This document shows, in pieces, positions 10,357 through 24,598 of a stretch of DNA of 64,000 nt. This DNA is from Pelobates cultripes. Lineage: Eukaryota > Chordata > Amphibia > Anura > Pelobatidae. The number at the start of each line of letters is the position of its first letter. Position 1 is the first letter of the stretch. The stretch spans positions 108,174,284-108,238,283 of the forward strand of contig OW240917.1 in NCBI GenBank assembly GCA_933207985.1, given 5' to 3'. The position numbers were made by a program, and so were the translations under genes. The notes beneath the pieces were generated by a model. That model had not been told where the DNA came from. It saw only the letters and a list, made by a program, of their open reading frames with translations, and did not search any database.

Positions 10357-11204
10357 TCTTATTCCAGAGGTGAACCAGGAACATATATATTGAGGCACAG
10401 GGATTGGGACATAAGGACACAAGATAAAAGTGCAGCATAAAACATTCACTAAACCTAGTTTAGTTTAACTCCCATAGGACTCTGCAAAAAAATATAGCAT
10501 TAGCCTCTAGTGCCAAATACCAAGGGGTAGGCATGAAAAGTGTTAACAAACAATCCTCACTTAGGAGTCCTGCTCTAACTGGCGGGCTGGCTCTGCCTGA
10601 GCCGTGTGCAGCGCCTAAAATTCCTGTATGGCGATAAGCCCTTCATATACATGGATGTGTGTGAGATACAAGCTCCCCTTTCAAGACTTGATCCCATGAC
10701 CCTTCACATATAGATGTGCGTGTGCTGTCTGCTCTGCCATCTGAGCAGACAGAATCCCAGCCAGAGAAAATACCTCGTACCCTGATCACTGTGTGGGGGG
10801 GGGAAGCCAGCGAACAGGCGCACCCTCCCCCCAGTAGGTCGGGTGCACGTGGGTCTGAGGGAAGCCGACCGTGGTGAGGCGGCCACGTGTGTGAGCATAT
10901 CCGGCGGCAGGGTACTCGCATATGCACGCAGGAAATCCCGGGCGCCGGCAGGCTCACACTAGAGCTCGGGGAATCAGAGGAGGCAGCCAAACGGCTAGTC
11001 TCCTGGAACCCGGAGTGAAGCGCCTGTAGTCCGGTGGCGCTTGGAAGTGGGGTGGGGGGGAGGGTAAACTAACGGATAAGGCAAAGGTAGAGCAGACTGA
11101 AGGTCTCCCCAGGAAAAAAAACCTGTAAAACCCCCACTCTGTAAGGCAAAACATCCTCCCAAGCAGCAGGGGGAGCAAAGAGGAGTAGGGTGTAGAAACC
11201 CCAG
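10357..11204. other. No gene recognised; GC-rich second half
   Basis: 10600-11100 is GC-rich and gives overlapping short ORFs on the minus strand, none recognisable. Confidence 0.4.
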
Positions 11205-11370
11205 ACTAAATCTGAGAATATATAATAAAATAATACATATAATATAAAACTAAATAATGTATATCATAACCAAATAACATATATAATATATAACTAAATA
11301 ATATATATATAAAATATAAATAATAAATATATAAAAACATAATATGATAAAATATTATACATATAAATCA
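11205..11370. repeat. AT-rich degenerate tandem repeat
   Basis: Repeated variations of ATAATATATAACTAAATA over about 165 bp. Confidence 0.75.
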
Positions 11371-11446
11371 TAATAAAACCCAAAGCCACCCACTATAAGC
11401 AGGAGGCAGTGGTACTCTGACCTGTACTGACAGCGGAGCAGCAAAG

Positions 11447-11572
11447 AAAGAGGAAATTATGCATGGGGAGGGGAGTTTTATAGTACCTAACTTTTTTCTG
11501 ATTGGTTGTTTTCTGTGCTGCTGTGGAGTTCTAGTAAAGAGAGACTTAAGCAAATACGAAGCCTCCTGTCAT
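11447..11572 (-). repeat. Right member of CCAAT/TATA inverted pair
   Basis: Reverse complement of 5554-5678, with the CCAAT and TATA boxes conserved on the minus strand and both ends matching. Confidence 0.6.
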
Positions 11573-12876
11573 GTTATAAAATTGTGTTTTTTGTGGACAT
11601 GTCCTTAGTCTTTTTTGCCATTTACTGGTGAAATGACAGCTCGTGGCAGCACCACAACGAAAGTGGATTTGACTCTGCCCTCCCACCTCTTTCCTCAATA
11701 ATATTCTTATTAGATACATTTTATGATAACCTATGGGGCCCTAATAAGACTATCATTATGCATATATAAGTGGTGGATAAAATAAGTATTGCTAACACAT
11801 GATGGACAGACATATACCAGCTGAAAAAGACATAACATTGACCCTCCCTCCTTAGTTCTCATACCTTCTAATAATGTATAGGATACCATTGTTGTGACTG
11901 TATTCTAGTACAGAATATTTTGAGTAATGCAGATATCTTTGTTATCCTGTTATTTTTGTGTTGTTGTTAATATTTACCTCACTCCTGCTTGTCTCTGCAT
12001 TCCATTTTTTGTTTATAAGAGCTATACCTTGTATCAGTGTATCACTTGTACTTTATAAAAATTCAATCGAATATACAAGCAATAAAGTGTATTTGGTAAC
12101 CTTAGGTTACATATTCATGCTCTGTTTGTTTTTCTGCAGTATACCTCACCCCCTCCCCCTTAGCTGTGCCATAAAACGCCTAAAATATCCCTTTAATATA
12201 AATACATATAAGCACTTGTATCCCAAAGCCTCATTGAACAGACAGATGGACAGCTTCAGATTCAGCCTTTGAGTACCCCCAATAGTGCTCGATTATATGG
12301 TTTTCTTACTTGAGCACAGGTGACTATTTAATTAGCACAGATGGATCAGTCAAAAAGTCATCATGCAAGGATAAAAGAAAAATGTTCAGCAATGGTTCAG
12401 CAATAGTTACCATAGCAACGTGGCTAAACTATTGCTCTGTAAGAGGATATAACCACTGTGTATGTACAGGTAAAAATTATTTTAAGACATTCATTGTGAG
12501 ATATTTTTGAACTAGTATTACCATTTTCATTTGTACCCAGCATCAAAGTGGTTTACTTCATTCTATTAATTCTGCTTTACACATACTGTCAAACTCAAAT
12601 TTTAAGAAAATAAATCTCTATCTGTACATATCTTGAGGTCTTCCATGTTTGCATCTAAAAGGCACAGCAACATTGGTGTCCTTTGAAAAATAAATTGCCC
12701 ACGTAGTTCCATTTGCCATGACTTTAGTTTGCCAAACTGATTTACCTTTCTTGAGAAGTACATTGGCACTTCTCAAAGCATTGTACTCCTCTCCTATGAT
12801 GCTGGCACTACATTCTTATATTCTCCAAGTAAAGCACAAGATACTTGTGGTCTTGAGCCCATTGGGAATAATCACA
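11573..12876. other. No feature recognised
   Basis: AT-rich, with short incidental ORFs only (for example 11958-12272, with no recognisable product). Confidence 0.4.
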
Positions 12877-13422
12877 TTAAAGGGACACTCCAGGCACCCA
12901 GACCACTTCTGCCCATTGGAGTGATCTGGGTGCCAGCTCCCACCACCCTTGACCCTGCAAGTGCAATTATTGCAGTTTTTATAAACAGCAATAATTACCT
13001 CACAGGGTTAAGTCCTCCTCTAGTGGCTATCTATCAGACAGCCACATGTTCTTAGAACACGAAAAAAAATTTAAACGACGCTGGACGTCCTCACGCTATG
13101 CATGAGGACCTCCAGCGTCGCTGGAATCCCCATAGGAAAGCATTAAATAATGTTTTCCTATGGGGAGTCTAATGTGCATGCGTGGCCATTACCACGCATG
13201 CCAATTAGGTCTCCTTCGCCAGCTGATGTCGGCGGGGGAGGAGCGTGGGCGGAGCCAGACCCAGTGCCGAGGGACATCGGTGCTGGATTCAGGTAAGTCA
13301 CTGAATTAGGTTTTAACCCCTTCAGCAGCATGGGATGGGGGTTGGGAGGGAGAGGGGCACTGCAGGGTTCTGCAGTGCCAGGAAAATGGATATGTTATTC
13401 TGGCACTGGGGAGTCCCTTTAA
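12877..13422. mobile_element. 546-bp TTAA-flanked MITE (T2/Kolobok-like)
   Basis: Starts TTAAAGGGACACTCCAGGCA and ends TGGGGAGTCCCTTTAA, giving TTAA at both edges and inverted AGGGAC termini. Internal hairpins include GACGCTGGACGTCCTCA paired with its complement, and CCATAGGAAAGCAT paired with TTTTCCTATGG. TTAAAGG termini recall the Xenopus T2 MITEs assigned to Kolobok; the family assignment is by termini only. A partial homologue is at 59369-59765. Confidence 0.8.
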
Positions 13423-13794
13423 TTACAGCACGTATGCTGTAGATGCTGAGATGGAATACAGGAAAACTGTCTGAAAGAGGCAATGTACACATATGTGTTG
13501 CCTATTAATCTGACTGCATAGCTTGTATTTTGATACTGAAGGATTTTTCCAACAGTCATTCATAGTTAGTTGCAGTAGTCAGACAACAAACCAGCAAAAC
13601 ATAGGCCAAATTAGATGAACTGGAAATTTCTCTAAATATAAATATGTTGGCCTATATTGTTGGTTGCCAAGTCACAATAGCTCTACTAGTGAATAGACAT
13701 TCTAAAATAATTGATGGGAACCTTGGAATATTTTTAATAAAGCCAAATAAAGTCATATAGGCCAGTTAAATAAGTATTATAGCAGATGTATTAA

Positions 13795-13998
13795 TTAAAG
13801 GGACTCTATAGTCACCAGAACAACTGCAGCTTAATGTAGTTGTTCTGGTATGTATAGTATGCTCCTGCAGGCTTTTTAATGTAAACACTGCCTTTTTGGA
13901 AAAAAGGCAGTGATTACATTACAGCCTAGGGACACCTCTAGTAGAAGTCACTCAGACGGCCACTAGAAGTGCTTTCTGACACTATAGTGTTCCTTTGA
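13795..13998. mobile_element. 204-bp TTAA-type MITE
   Basis: Starts TTAAAGGGACTCTATAGTCA and ends ACTATAGTGTTCCTTTGAA (one TTAA decayed to TTGA). The left end contains the inverted pair CCAGAACAACTGCAG / TAGTTGTTCTGG, as does 41809-42318. Confidence 0.75.
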
Positions 13999-15271
13999 AC
14001 AATTTGATGACAAAGAGAAGAAAATTATGAGAAACATAAAATAAATTACTAAATGAATCAATCAATAGAAAAAAAAAATCCCAAAAATGGAAAAAAGTAA
14101 CATCTTCTCTCTTTGTCCCTAAGATGATCTACTATTAATTTTCTACGTGCAATGCTATTTAGGAGGTTGAATCACTGAATAGTTTTTATATGATTAATTA
14201 AGAGACAAGAGTACCAATGATAATGACACTCATAGGGTTTCTTCTAAGAAGAATGTGAAATAAATATTTTCTTATCCAAGCGGCGAGTGTTCAATTTGCG
14301 CTTGCAATGATACAATCGTTGCAACCATGTCTAACATTGAATGTATTATTAACAAATACTTCATCGTAAAACATTTTAAAATGTATAAATCGTTTAACAG
14401 GGTTTTAGAAAGCCTGATTTCCAAATTTAGGTGTGAATTGAAAAACTCAAAATGCATCTGTCAGGATACCTCTGCCAATGTTGGGTGTTCTCTGACCCAG
14501 ATGATCTAGTAACTGTTTTTATTTCACTATGACATTATAAATATTGTAATCGGTGTTGTGAGGTCAAAAAATAAATGTTTTACTAAGAATATCTTCTTCT
14601 TTAATATAACTCAACAACTGTGAATTGTAGAGATTTTACATGGAATTTTCAATAGTCATGACAAAAAAAAAAAACTGGGAAAAAAAATATCTTGGTGTTA
14701 ACTGTTCTAAATCAGTTATTTTGCTAAACTATGCAACATCCCTTCAATTCTCCACCAATGCACGTTTAGTAAATAAATAGTTTTTAGAAAAGTTTAATCC
14801 GGACATTCGATTTGTCTTTTTTCAAGGTAGTTTAATATGTTTTAAATTGTAATAAAAATAATAAATATGAAATAATAATATGTTTTATATTCCATAAATT
14901 ATAGTTACTATACATCATAGTTAATTTTAACTTTTGCATTCAATATTAAAATAACTACAAGATAAAACAATGTTATATATTTTTTATGTTGTCTTTTAGA
15001 GTAGAACAGCATAAAAACAAATCAGTGTAGTCACGAGGGATGATGAAGCTGATCAGTTGTGTTTGCCTGAAACACTGTAAGAGAACAGAGTACTAATCTT
15101 ATGGTTAAGGCAACCCACACTAAAATGAGGCTCTGCACTGTGATTCTGTTACGCATAATGAAAGAACTAGAGTAGCAAGTAAAATAAAATGGTACTTTTA
15201 AATTTGCAAGCTATCACATGCTCTTTCTGCCTTTTGTCTTATGTATTTGAAATTCAGTGTGAGGTTGTTTC
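13999..15271. other. No feature recognised; AT-rich
   Basis: Long AT-rich sequence without repeats shared with the rest of the window. Short ORFs only. Confidence 0.4.
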
Positions 15272-15546
15272 TCAAAGGAACACTTGAGGCACCGTAATCA
15301 CTGTAGCACACTATAATGGGTATGGTGCCAGGTGTGTCCTGATGTTGCTCTGTGAGGCTTTTCTCAGGCAGATCGTGTTTGTCTCTCTGGGAGGCAGGGA
15401 GTTGGGCCTGATGGACCCAATGTAAGTAATTAAACCATTAATAAATAGTTTTAATACTTACATTTGGAAATGTCAGGTCACTCCTAGCACCTTAATCACT
15501 GCACTGTGCTATATTAGTGATTATGGCCCTTGGCCTGTGCCTTTAA
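15272..15546. mobile_element. Decayed TTAA-type MITE
   Basis: Begins TCAAAGGAACACTTGAGGCA and ends GGCCTGTGCCTTTAA. Terminal similarity to the other copies is clear but degraded. Confidence 0.55.
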
Positions 15547-15630
15547 TGTACCCCTCCTTTAATGAGAGGGAAGTTGTCATTTCTCAATAGTGGAAAGTAT
15601 CACCCTTTCTAGATATCAGTAATATCACCA

Positions 15631-16063
15631 TCAAAGGATCACTATAGTGTCAGGAAAACAAACCCGTTTTCCTGGCACCATGTCATCATTGGGGGACCTT
15701 CACCCTCAGGGTCCCCCTTTCGTGGCGCTGAAGGGGTTAAAACCCCTTCAGCAGCTTACCTTAATCCAGCGCCGGGCTTCTTCGGCGCTGGTGACCTCTC
15801 CTCCCCCGCCGACTTCAGCACCCGAGTGGAGCGGAATGTGCATGCGCAGCAAGAGCCGCGCACGCATTCTAACAATCTATAGGAAAGCATTTCTCAATGT
15901 TCAGGAAGACAGCCATTAGAGGTTGGATTAACCCTGCTATGTAAACCTAGCAGTTTCTCTGAAACTGCTAGGTTTACATGTGAAGGGTTAAAACCTGAGG
16001 GACCTGTCATCCAGATCACTTCATTGAGCTGAAGTGGTCTGGGTGACTATAGTGTCCCTTTAA
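15631..16063. mobile_element. 433-bp TTAA-type MITE
   Basis: Begins TCAAAGGATCACTATAGTG and ends TGACTATAGTGTCCCTTTAA. It holds the hairpin CTAGCAGTTTCT / AGAAACTGCTAG also found in the 32-34 kb copies. The 90-codon ORF inside is incidental. Confidence 0.75.
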
Positions 16064-16504
16064 GAAAACTTTAGATGTGTCAATCAATGCACTGTGTTCA
16101 CAGCACCCAACAGGCTTAACTCCCCTCTGTATGCACCACGGTGACAGCCATCTGACAAATAATTTGCATTGCCATCCCTCACACATTACACGCAAACTTC
16201 AAATGCACAAGCACTCCACATAAACAACACATGCAGACTCTCCAAATGCACTCGCACATGCAACCTCCCCACACATCACATGCAGCATCCCCATACTGAA
16301 GCACCACAAGCAGCCTTCCCATGCAAACATACAATACAGGGCCTGTCTATACACAGAACACCTTCATCACATAACTTGCAATTATAACTGCTGACAAGGT
16401 CAGCCTCACTCAGAACTGTTATATATAAGCAACAATATTTATGTATCAAGAAATGCATTTGTATTGTATTTTAATGCTGCAAACCTTGACGCTATCCAAT
16501 GGAT
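16064..16504. other. No gene recognised
   Basis: Weakly repetitive CACATGCA-rich stretch around 16190-16330, otherwise unremarkable. Confidence 0.4.
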
Positions 16505-16779
16505 GTGTTATACTTTTATTATTATTATTATTATGATATTTATAGAGCGCCATCAAATTCCGCAGCGCTTTACAATGGGTGGACGAACAGACATGTAGTT
16601 GTAACCAGACAAGTTGGACACACAGGAACAGAGGGGTTAAAGGCCCTGCTCAATGAGCTTGCATGCTAGAGGGAGTGGGGTAAAATAACACAAAAGGTAA
16701 GGATAGTATTAGACTAGTGACAGTTGCAGAAGAGGAGTCAGTCGGGAGCTATTAACAGTTTAATTGATATGCTTTTATG

Positions 16780-17406
16780 AAGAAGTGGGTTTTTAATGAT
16801 TTTTGAAGGAGTGGAGACTGGGTGAGCATCTAACGGAGGAGGGAAGCGAGTTCCACAGGAACGGTGCAGTCCTCGAGAAATCTTGAAGGCGAGCATCAGA
16901 GGTGGGAGTACAGACTGAAGATAAAATGTAAGTCTTCAGCAGATCGTAAGGGCCTAGACGGGACATACTTGTGTATAAGGGAGGATAGATAGGTGGGAGC
17001 AGCAGCATTATGTAGAGATTTGAAAGCAAGAACCAGAATTTTAAATTGAGCTCTATATTTTATAGGAAGCCAATGTAGGGACTGACAGAGGGATGAGGCA
17101 TTGGGAGGTGCGGGCGGACAGGAAGATGAGCCTCGCCGCCGCATTCATTATGGACTGTAACAGCGCTAGTTGGGAGCACGTAAGACCACTGAGAAGCGGA
17201 TTACAGTAGTCAAGGCGAGAAAGGACAGTGGAATGGACCAACACCTTAGTCGCATCAGGCATTAAGTAGGGGCGGATGCGCGCAATGTTTTTGAGATGGA
17301 AATGAGAGGATTTGGCGATAGATTGAACATGAGGCTTGAAGGAGAGGTCGGAGTCAAAGAGAACACTTAGGCAGCGAGCCTGCGTGGTGGAGCTGATGGT
17401 AGCACC
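16780..17406 (-). pseudogene. LINE ORF2, C-terminal part
   Basis: Minus-strand frames in several registers encode the segment after the reverse transcriptase catalytic core: [36 protein letters not shown] and [10 protein letters not shown], all seen in the intact copy at 44754-46406. Frameshifts break it into three or more ORFs. In L2/CR1 elements this region follows the polymerase and ends near the 3' UTR. Confidence 0.8.
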
Positions 17407-19566
<2,160 letters not shown>

Positions 19567-19930
19567 GAGGGTCAGAGAGCTTGCAATAAAGGTAAGGGAG
19601 GGGGAAATGTATCTAGGTACAGAGATGAAGAGATGGATATTCAAATAAAAACAAACATATCAATAAGAAAAGGGAGAGGTCAGAGGTCAGTCACAAATCA
19701 GAGGGGAAATAGAGGAATGCATATAGGTGAATAAGACAATTACATACAGGGCTAGCAAAACTACACTTTAGCATAAAATACAAGATATAAATACAAGAAA
19801 ACAAGAAAATATACAATGTACACAGGATATATTAAATAAAAATAAAATAAATGTACAGGGTGGTTAAGTTAAAAATAAATGAAGGTGTGCAGGATAGAGT
19901 CTTAGTGTGGTCTTCCAGAAGGCTACCTTT
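19567..19930. other. No feature recognised
   Basis: A-rich sequence between the LINE end and the tandem array. Confidence 0.35.
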
Positions 19931-20112
19931 GCAGACGATCAGGCTTGCTCATTGAAGGAATGGGCTTGCAAAAGTTGGGGAATCAGGCTTTACAGACAAT
20001 CAGGCTTGCTCACTGAAGGAATGGGCTTGCAAAGTTGGAGAATCAGGCTTTACAGACAATCAGGCTTGCTCACTGAAGGAATGGGCTTGCAAAAGTTGGG
20101 GAATCAGGCTTT
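19931..20112. repeat. Three ~60-bp tandem units copied from the LINE
   Basis: Units start near 19933, 19994 and 20054. Each contains CAGGCTTGCTCACTGAAGGA and TGGGCTTGCAAAAGTTGGGG, the same sequence that forms the LINE ORF at about 19498-19550. The array therefore derives from the LINE's 5' edge, about 400 bp away. Confidence 0.9.
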
Positions 20113-20322
20113 TAAAACCTTTCTTCCTACCTCTATGAGTGTAGTAGAGCCATTTTTTAATCTGTAGTATAACAGTGGCCACATATATGTGCTGGATGCT
20201 GGTCCACCTTCATCTGCAGCGAAATGACCTTTGAACCTCGTTTATGGTTCCCTGTGGAACTATTCTACTCTACCGCTTAGTTTTTTCAGTACTGGAAAAG
20301 CAGTCACTGGAAGTCCAGATAA

Positions 20323-20759
20323 GAGCACAAAGAGCAAAGACTAAATTGTCAAACAATGTTAGCCCGATAGTCAAAGAATGGACTAAATGGGTAAGAAAGG
20401 GGCATAACCCCATATATAATTCAAAGAGACAAAGGAGAGGAACAAGTACTGAGTTACTGTGTGATATGAAAAGAACACCAAGATACACTCCTGGTATTCA
20501 GAATAATACCACACAGACTCAGGTCTTACCCAAGTACAATATCTAGCTCAAAAAAACAGACAAATAATAAAAAAAAATAAAAAAAATCAAATAAACTTAA
20601 CCTTTATTGAAATAAATAGAAGAAAAAAACGTGAAAAGAAAAAAATCGATTTTTTTTCTTTTCACATTTTTTCTTCTATTTATTTCAATAAAGGTTAAGT
20701 TTATTTGATTTATTTTTTATTATTTGTCCGTTTTTTTGAGCTAGATATTGTACTTGGGG
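20323..20759 (-). mobile_element. Compact Penelope-like foldback insertion 1
   Basis: Flanked by a 12-bp duplication AAGTCCAGATAA (20311-20322, 20760-20771). The right part is a palindrome with ~110-bp arms (about 20530-20643 and 20648-20758) and a tiny loop; the left ~200 bp is unpaired tail. The same tail-plus-palindrome plan is seen at 20929-21583 and, with a gene inside, at 52890-56506. No coding region. The orientation is inferred from the tail position. Confidence 0.6.
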
Positions 20760-20928
20760 AAGTCCAGATAAACTGTTTCATTCTGCTTACTGTAGTGTTG
20801 TACCAACAATGAGTGAGCGATACCTCATGCATGCTACACATTTGTGTAATGGAGGTAAGTATATGACATGCTTACACTGGCAACACTTCTAAGCACTGGT
20901 GCAGCCGTGCAGGTATGATTCTACAGTG

Positions 20929-21583
20929 AACAAAGAGAAAGAAAAGTCAACCTAAACCATGTAGAACCCAACAGAGTTAGCACTACTGGTACAGGGAGAC
21001 TTGTCCAGTACCTAATGGAGACTCCAGCAGGCTCCAGGGGCTTAATCCCAAGTTATATATAAAAAGAAAAAATGGAAAACACAGAATGATACAGCCGCAC
21101 AAAGACGGGTGTATCTAACTGTATTAGTCTGGAAAAAATAATAAAGTAGTCACACAAACATAGACTGATAAAGTGTATCTCCTTGTAGTCAAGAAAGATA
21201 AATAGAAAAGATAAATAGATAGACAACGTCTATCCCACAACCCCAATATGAAATATAGGTATATAAAAATAGGACACCAAAAATGAGCTTTAATAAGTAA
21301 TGCTCAAAGGTGTTCTCTATTGAGGCATTGGTTATGCTAGAGAACACCTTTGAGCATTACTTATTAAAGCTCATTTTTGGTGTCCTATTTTTATATACCT
21401 ATATTTCATATTGGGGTTGTGGGATAGACGTTGTCTATCTATTTATCTTTTCTTGACTACAAGGAGATACACTTTATCAGTCTATGTTTGTGTGACTACT
21501 TTATTATTTTTTCCAGACTAATACAGTTAGATACACTCGTCTTTGTGCGGCTGTATCATTCTGTGTTTTCCATTTTTTCTTTT
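20929..21583 (-). mobile_element. Compact Penelope-like foldback insertion 2
   Basis: Flanked by a 15-bp duplication TATGATTCTACAGTG (20914-20928, 21584-21598). Arms of about 245-260 bp (21059-21317 and 21339-21583) are nearly perfect complements around a ~20-nt loop. About 130 bp of unpaired tail lies at the left. Confidence 0.65.
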
Positions 21584-21598
21584 TATGATTCTACAGTG

Positions 21599-22878
21599 TA
21601 CTGCATACACATATCAACTAGGGAAACATCTCACATTGACACCTGCCTAAATCTGTGCCTGACACTCCCCCCATGATGTTGCAGGTATATTCTTAAAATA
21701 ACAAGATTTCAGTGATTTAGCATGATTGGCTCTAAATTTACAATCTCAGATATGATGTCAAACAATGTCTTTCAAAATGGAGACTCTCATTTACATGGAT
21801 TATTCAGGAGGAATATCCTCTTTTAATATGAAAATTAAATAGAAATGAATAAGGATGAATTCCTAATTTGTTCCCAACATTTGCCATGTTCATGATGCAG
21901 GAAAAAGATTTCCTGGGTTTCAAATTCAGTAAGATTTTTTCCAAAGGGCTACATACTTTACATAACATTTATTGCTATCCATCAAAATAAATGTCGACAG
22001 AATAGTTAATGAAATAATGACACACATTTCTCTTTCTATCTCTCTCTCTCTCTTTTTTAAGTATAAAATAATCGTTTTTCACATTCACAAGTTACCATGG
22101 CAACACAAGATCTGTTGAGAAGTTACAATATTGGCACAAATGAATTTGTAGGATTATAAAAGACAATCCCCAAGAGACTGCAGTTCAGAATACCAGATGT
22201 AATGATTATATGCCATATCCAGGAGCATATTGCACACAAAAATCAAATGCTAATATGCTGCGCTGGAAGGATATTATTGAAAATGTGAATTAAATGTGTG
22301 GCTATAAACCAAATGCAAAACATATATAAGTTATAAAAATGAAGTGTGCTCTGACGATGATTAATTTTTAATGTGTATGTAAAGTAGATAGCATAAGGCT
22401 GAGAGCTTCCATGGAGAATATAGACAAGATGCATACTGAACAGTGACCTATTAATTCAGTCAGATTTGGTGTGTGCAAAAATGTCTAATCCTATAATGTC
22501 CATAGAGATTCCATTATTGGTTTGGTAGATCATCTTCACAAGCATGGTCAACAACAGCTGAAGTGCCATCATTGAGCTGTGATGTAAACTTCTGTTTATA
22601 GTTTAATTAGTGAGGTAAAAGCACGCATAACAAAGGTTATTGGCTCACATTTTGAAAGTCTGAATTTACCTCTTTATTAGTCAACAGGTAGACCCCACTA
22701 AAAAAGGCTATTTTGGTATTTTGGACACTAGTTCTTAAACACACAAAAGGACATCGGAGGTAAATGATTTGGACCAAAACATGATGGGAATATGAAATAT
22801 TTATTATAGGGACAAACTAGAAACTTGTGTTTGTTTAAATTATATGCAGTGTATTTTGAGAAATCAAGAAAGCAATAT
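21599..22878. other. No gene recognised
   Basis: Contains a CT microsatellite at 22035-22058; otherwise AT-rich and without recognisable coding sequence. Confidence 0.4.
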
Positions 22879-23040
22879 TTAAAGGAACACTCTAAGGAGC
22901 ATAACCACTGAAGCCCACATGTACCATAACAATTACAGCAAGTTGTAACAGTTATGGTGCTTTATGTTGTTGTTTTTTAAGGGCTACTGCAGGCACCATG
23001 ACAACTTCAGTGATATGAAGTGGTTATTGTGTTTGGAGTC
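22879..23040. mobile_element. Fragment of TTAA-type MITE
   Basis: Starts TTAAAGGAACACTCTAAGGA and contains the GGCACCATGACAACTTCAGTGA block seen in other copies. The far end is not identifiable. Confidence 0.5.
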
Positions 23041-23089
23041 TGTATGTGCAAAGTTCTACTTGAAACACTGACTTTAACCCCTTTGCTGC

Positions 23090-23560
23090 CAGAGATGCAA
23101 CTCCACCTTTGGCTCATTGGTGATTCCAGGGGGGGCAATGGGGCAATTCTTCTCCCTCCTCCCCCCACCCCCCCGAGAAAATAGTGCTGCCCAAGGCTCT
23201 CCTCTGCCAGCTATCCAAGCACCAGCCCTGCTGTTTGCCTTCACGGACCGGAGGGGAGATTAGTGATCTCCCTCCCCGGCCCACAGAGACACATTACTGG
23301 CAGTCGGCAGGGGAGGGAGAGAGAGAACCCTGGGGCGCTCTTACCTGCAGCTTTGCCAGGTTCTCTTCTGGCAATCATGGAGCGTTGCCGCGGTTACCAT
23401 GGCAACGCTCCGTTCTCGCGAGAGTGAACTCTTGCCTGAGCTGCAGGTTAGAGTTCACTCCCCCACTAGAACCGCCAGGGACTGGAAGAAAGCAATGTCT
23501 CCCCCTCCCTCAGCAAAGGTAAGACGGGAGGGGGGACATTAACTAGATTTATTTAATTAT
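23090..23560. repeat. GC-rich repeat family C, second copy
   Basis: Matches 1915-2455 without the minisatellite insertion. Contains GCGTTGCCGCGGTTACC next to ATGGCAACGC (a hairpin), and a TCGCGAGAGTGAACTCT / AGAGTTCACTC inverted pair. A related GGTTACCGTGGCAACGCTC hairpin occurs in the TIR element at 47919-48829. Confidence 0.65.
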
Positions 23561-23570
23561 TTAATAACTA

Positions 23571-23592
23571 AATATATATATATATATATATA
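23571..23592. repeat. AT dinucleotide microsatellite
   Basis: About 11 AT units. Confidence 0.9.
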
Positions 23593-24598
23593 TCTTTAAT
23601 CTGCCTCCCTATCCCCTCACACACTGCACCACACACAGCCCCCCTGTTCCCTCACACAAACTATAACCCCCTACACACTGCACCACACACAAATATACAG
23701 CCCCCCTTACACACACAGCTTGACTATGAACTGATGTAACTTTCATTTGACATTAACTTTTCACGTTGATGCAGCAAATCTGACGAAACTGCACATATAG
23801 TTCAGTGAATGCATTATTGCACAAAAAACATGACAGATTCTGCAGTGTATAATCTCCTTTGACTGAATGTTGCAAGTTCCTTCTGAATTATGCAGCTGCC
23901 AGATGACATGACATTAAATGTGGTTGGTCCCCATCTGCTTAGGCATTATTACAGAGTTCGTATAAGGATTTGTAGCTAAGTATATTTGATCAGTATCAAA
24001 ATTATGTTTTTTGAAAATTAAATAAATTGTCTCTTCCTGAAATGCAGCTGTGGAACTACACTGGTGCAGCTGTTGCGGCTGCACCCGTGCCCGCACACTA
24101 AGGGGGCCCATTGGGTGGCCCATTTGCTTAGGGCCACCCAATGACAAAGCGTTTCCTTGGATCCAGTTGTGTTCTGCAGCCTTTTAACAGAGCAATTGAG
24201 CCCCTGTAATCTCGGCAGCACTATAAGATGTGAAAGCCAGTCTCTTCCCGGATGCGTATCAGTGTGTGTCTGTGTATGTGTATCAGTGTCTGTAGCAGTG
24301 TATATGTGCATACATCTCAGCATTCAAACTCCAACACTACACACAAATGCATACCTGCATTCAAACATCAACACTACAGACAAGTAAAGCACTGCTTTCA
24401 AATGGCAACAATACATAAAAACACACAACACTAAACACAAATACACCCCTACATTCACACACACATACGTAACAAAAACATGCTTATATTCAAATACACA
24501 AACACTGCTCAATAAAGTCCTGCAAAGACCTTGTCAAATGGTAGATCCCCAGCTGTTAAAATATTTCTTACAGGTTTCTGCCAGCCCCCAGGTACATA
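23593..24598. other. No gene; short tandem motifs
   Basis: 23600-23720 is CACA-rich with repeated TGCACCACACAC. 24240-24480 has a TG run and then ~29-bp units around CATTCAAACATCAACACTAC. The remainder is unremarkable. Confidence 0.5.

Noticed and set aside
11958..12272. 104-codon hydrophobic ORF as a membrane protein
   Set aside because: AT-rich composition alone explains Leu/Phe/Ile content; no homologue or exon signals recognised.
15010..15080. Hammerhead-like CTGAAAC near GATGATGAAGCTGATC
   Set aside because: Core blocks are in the wrong order and spacing, and no stem II can be drawn.
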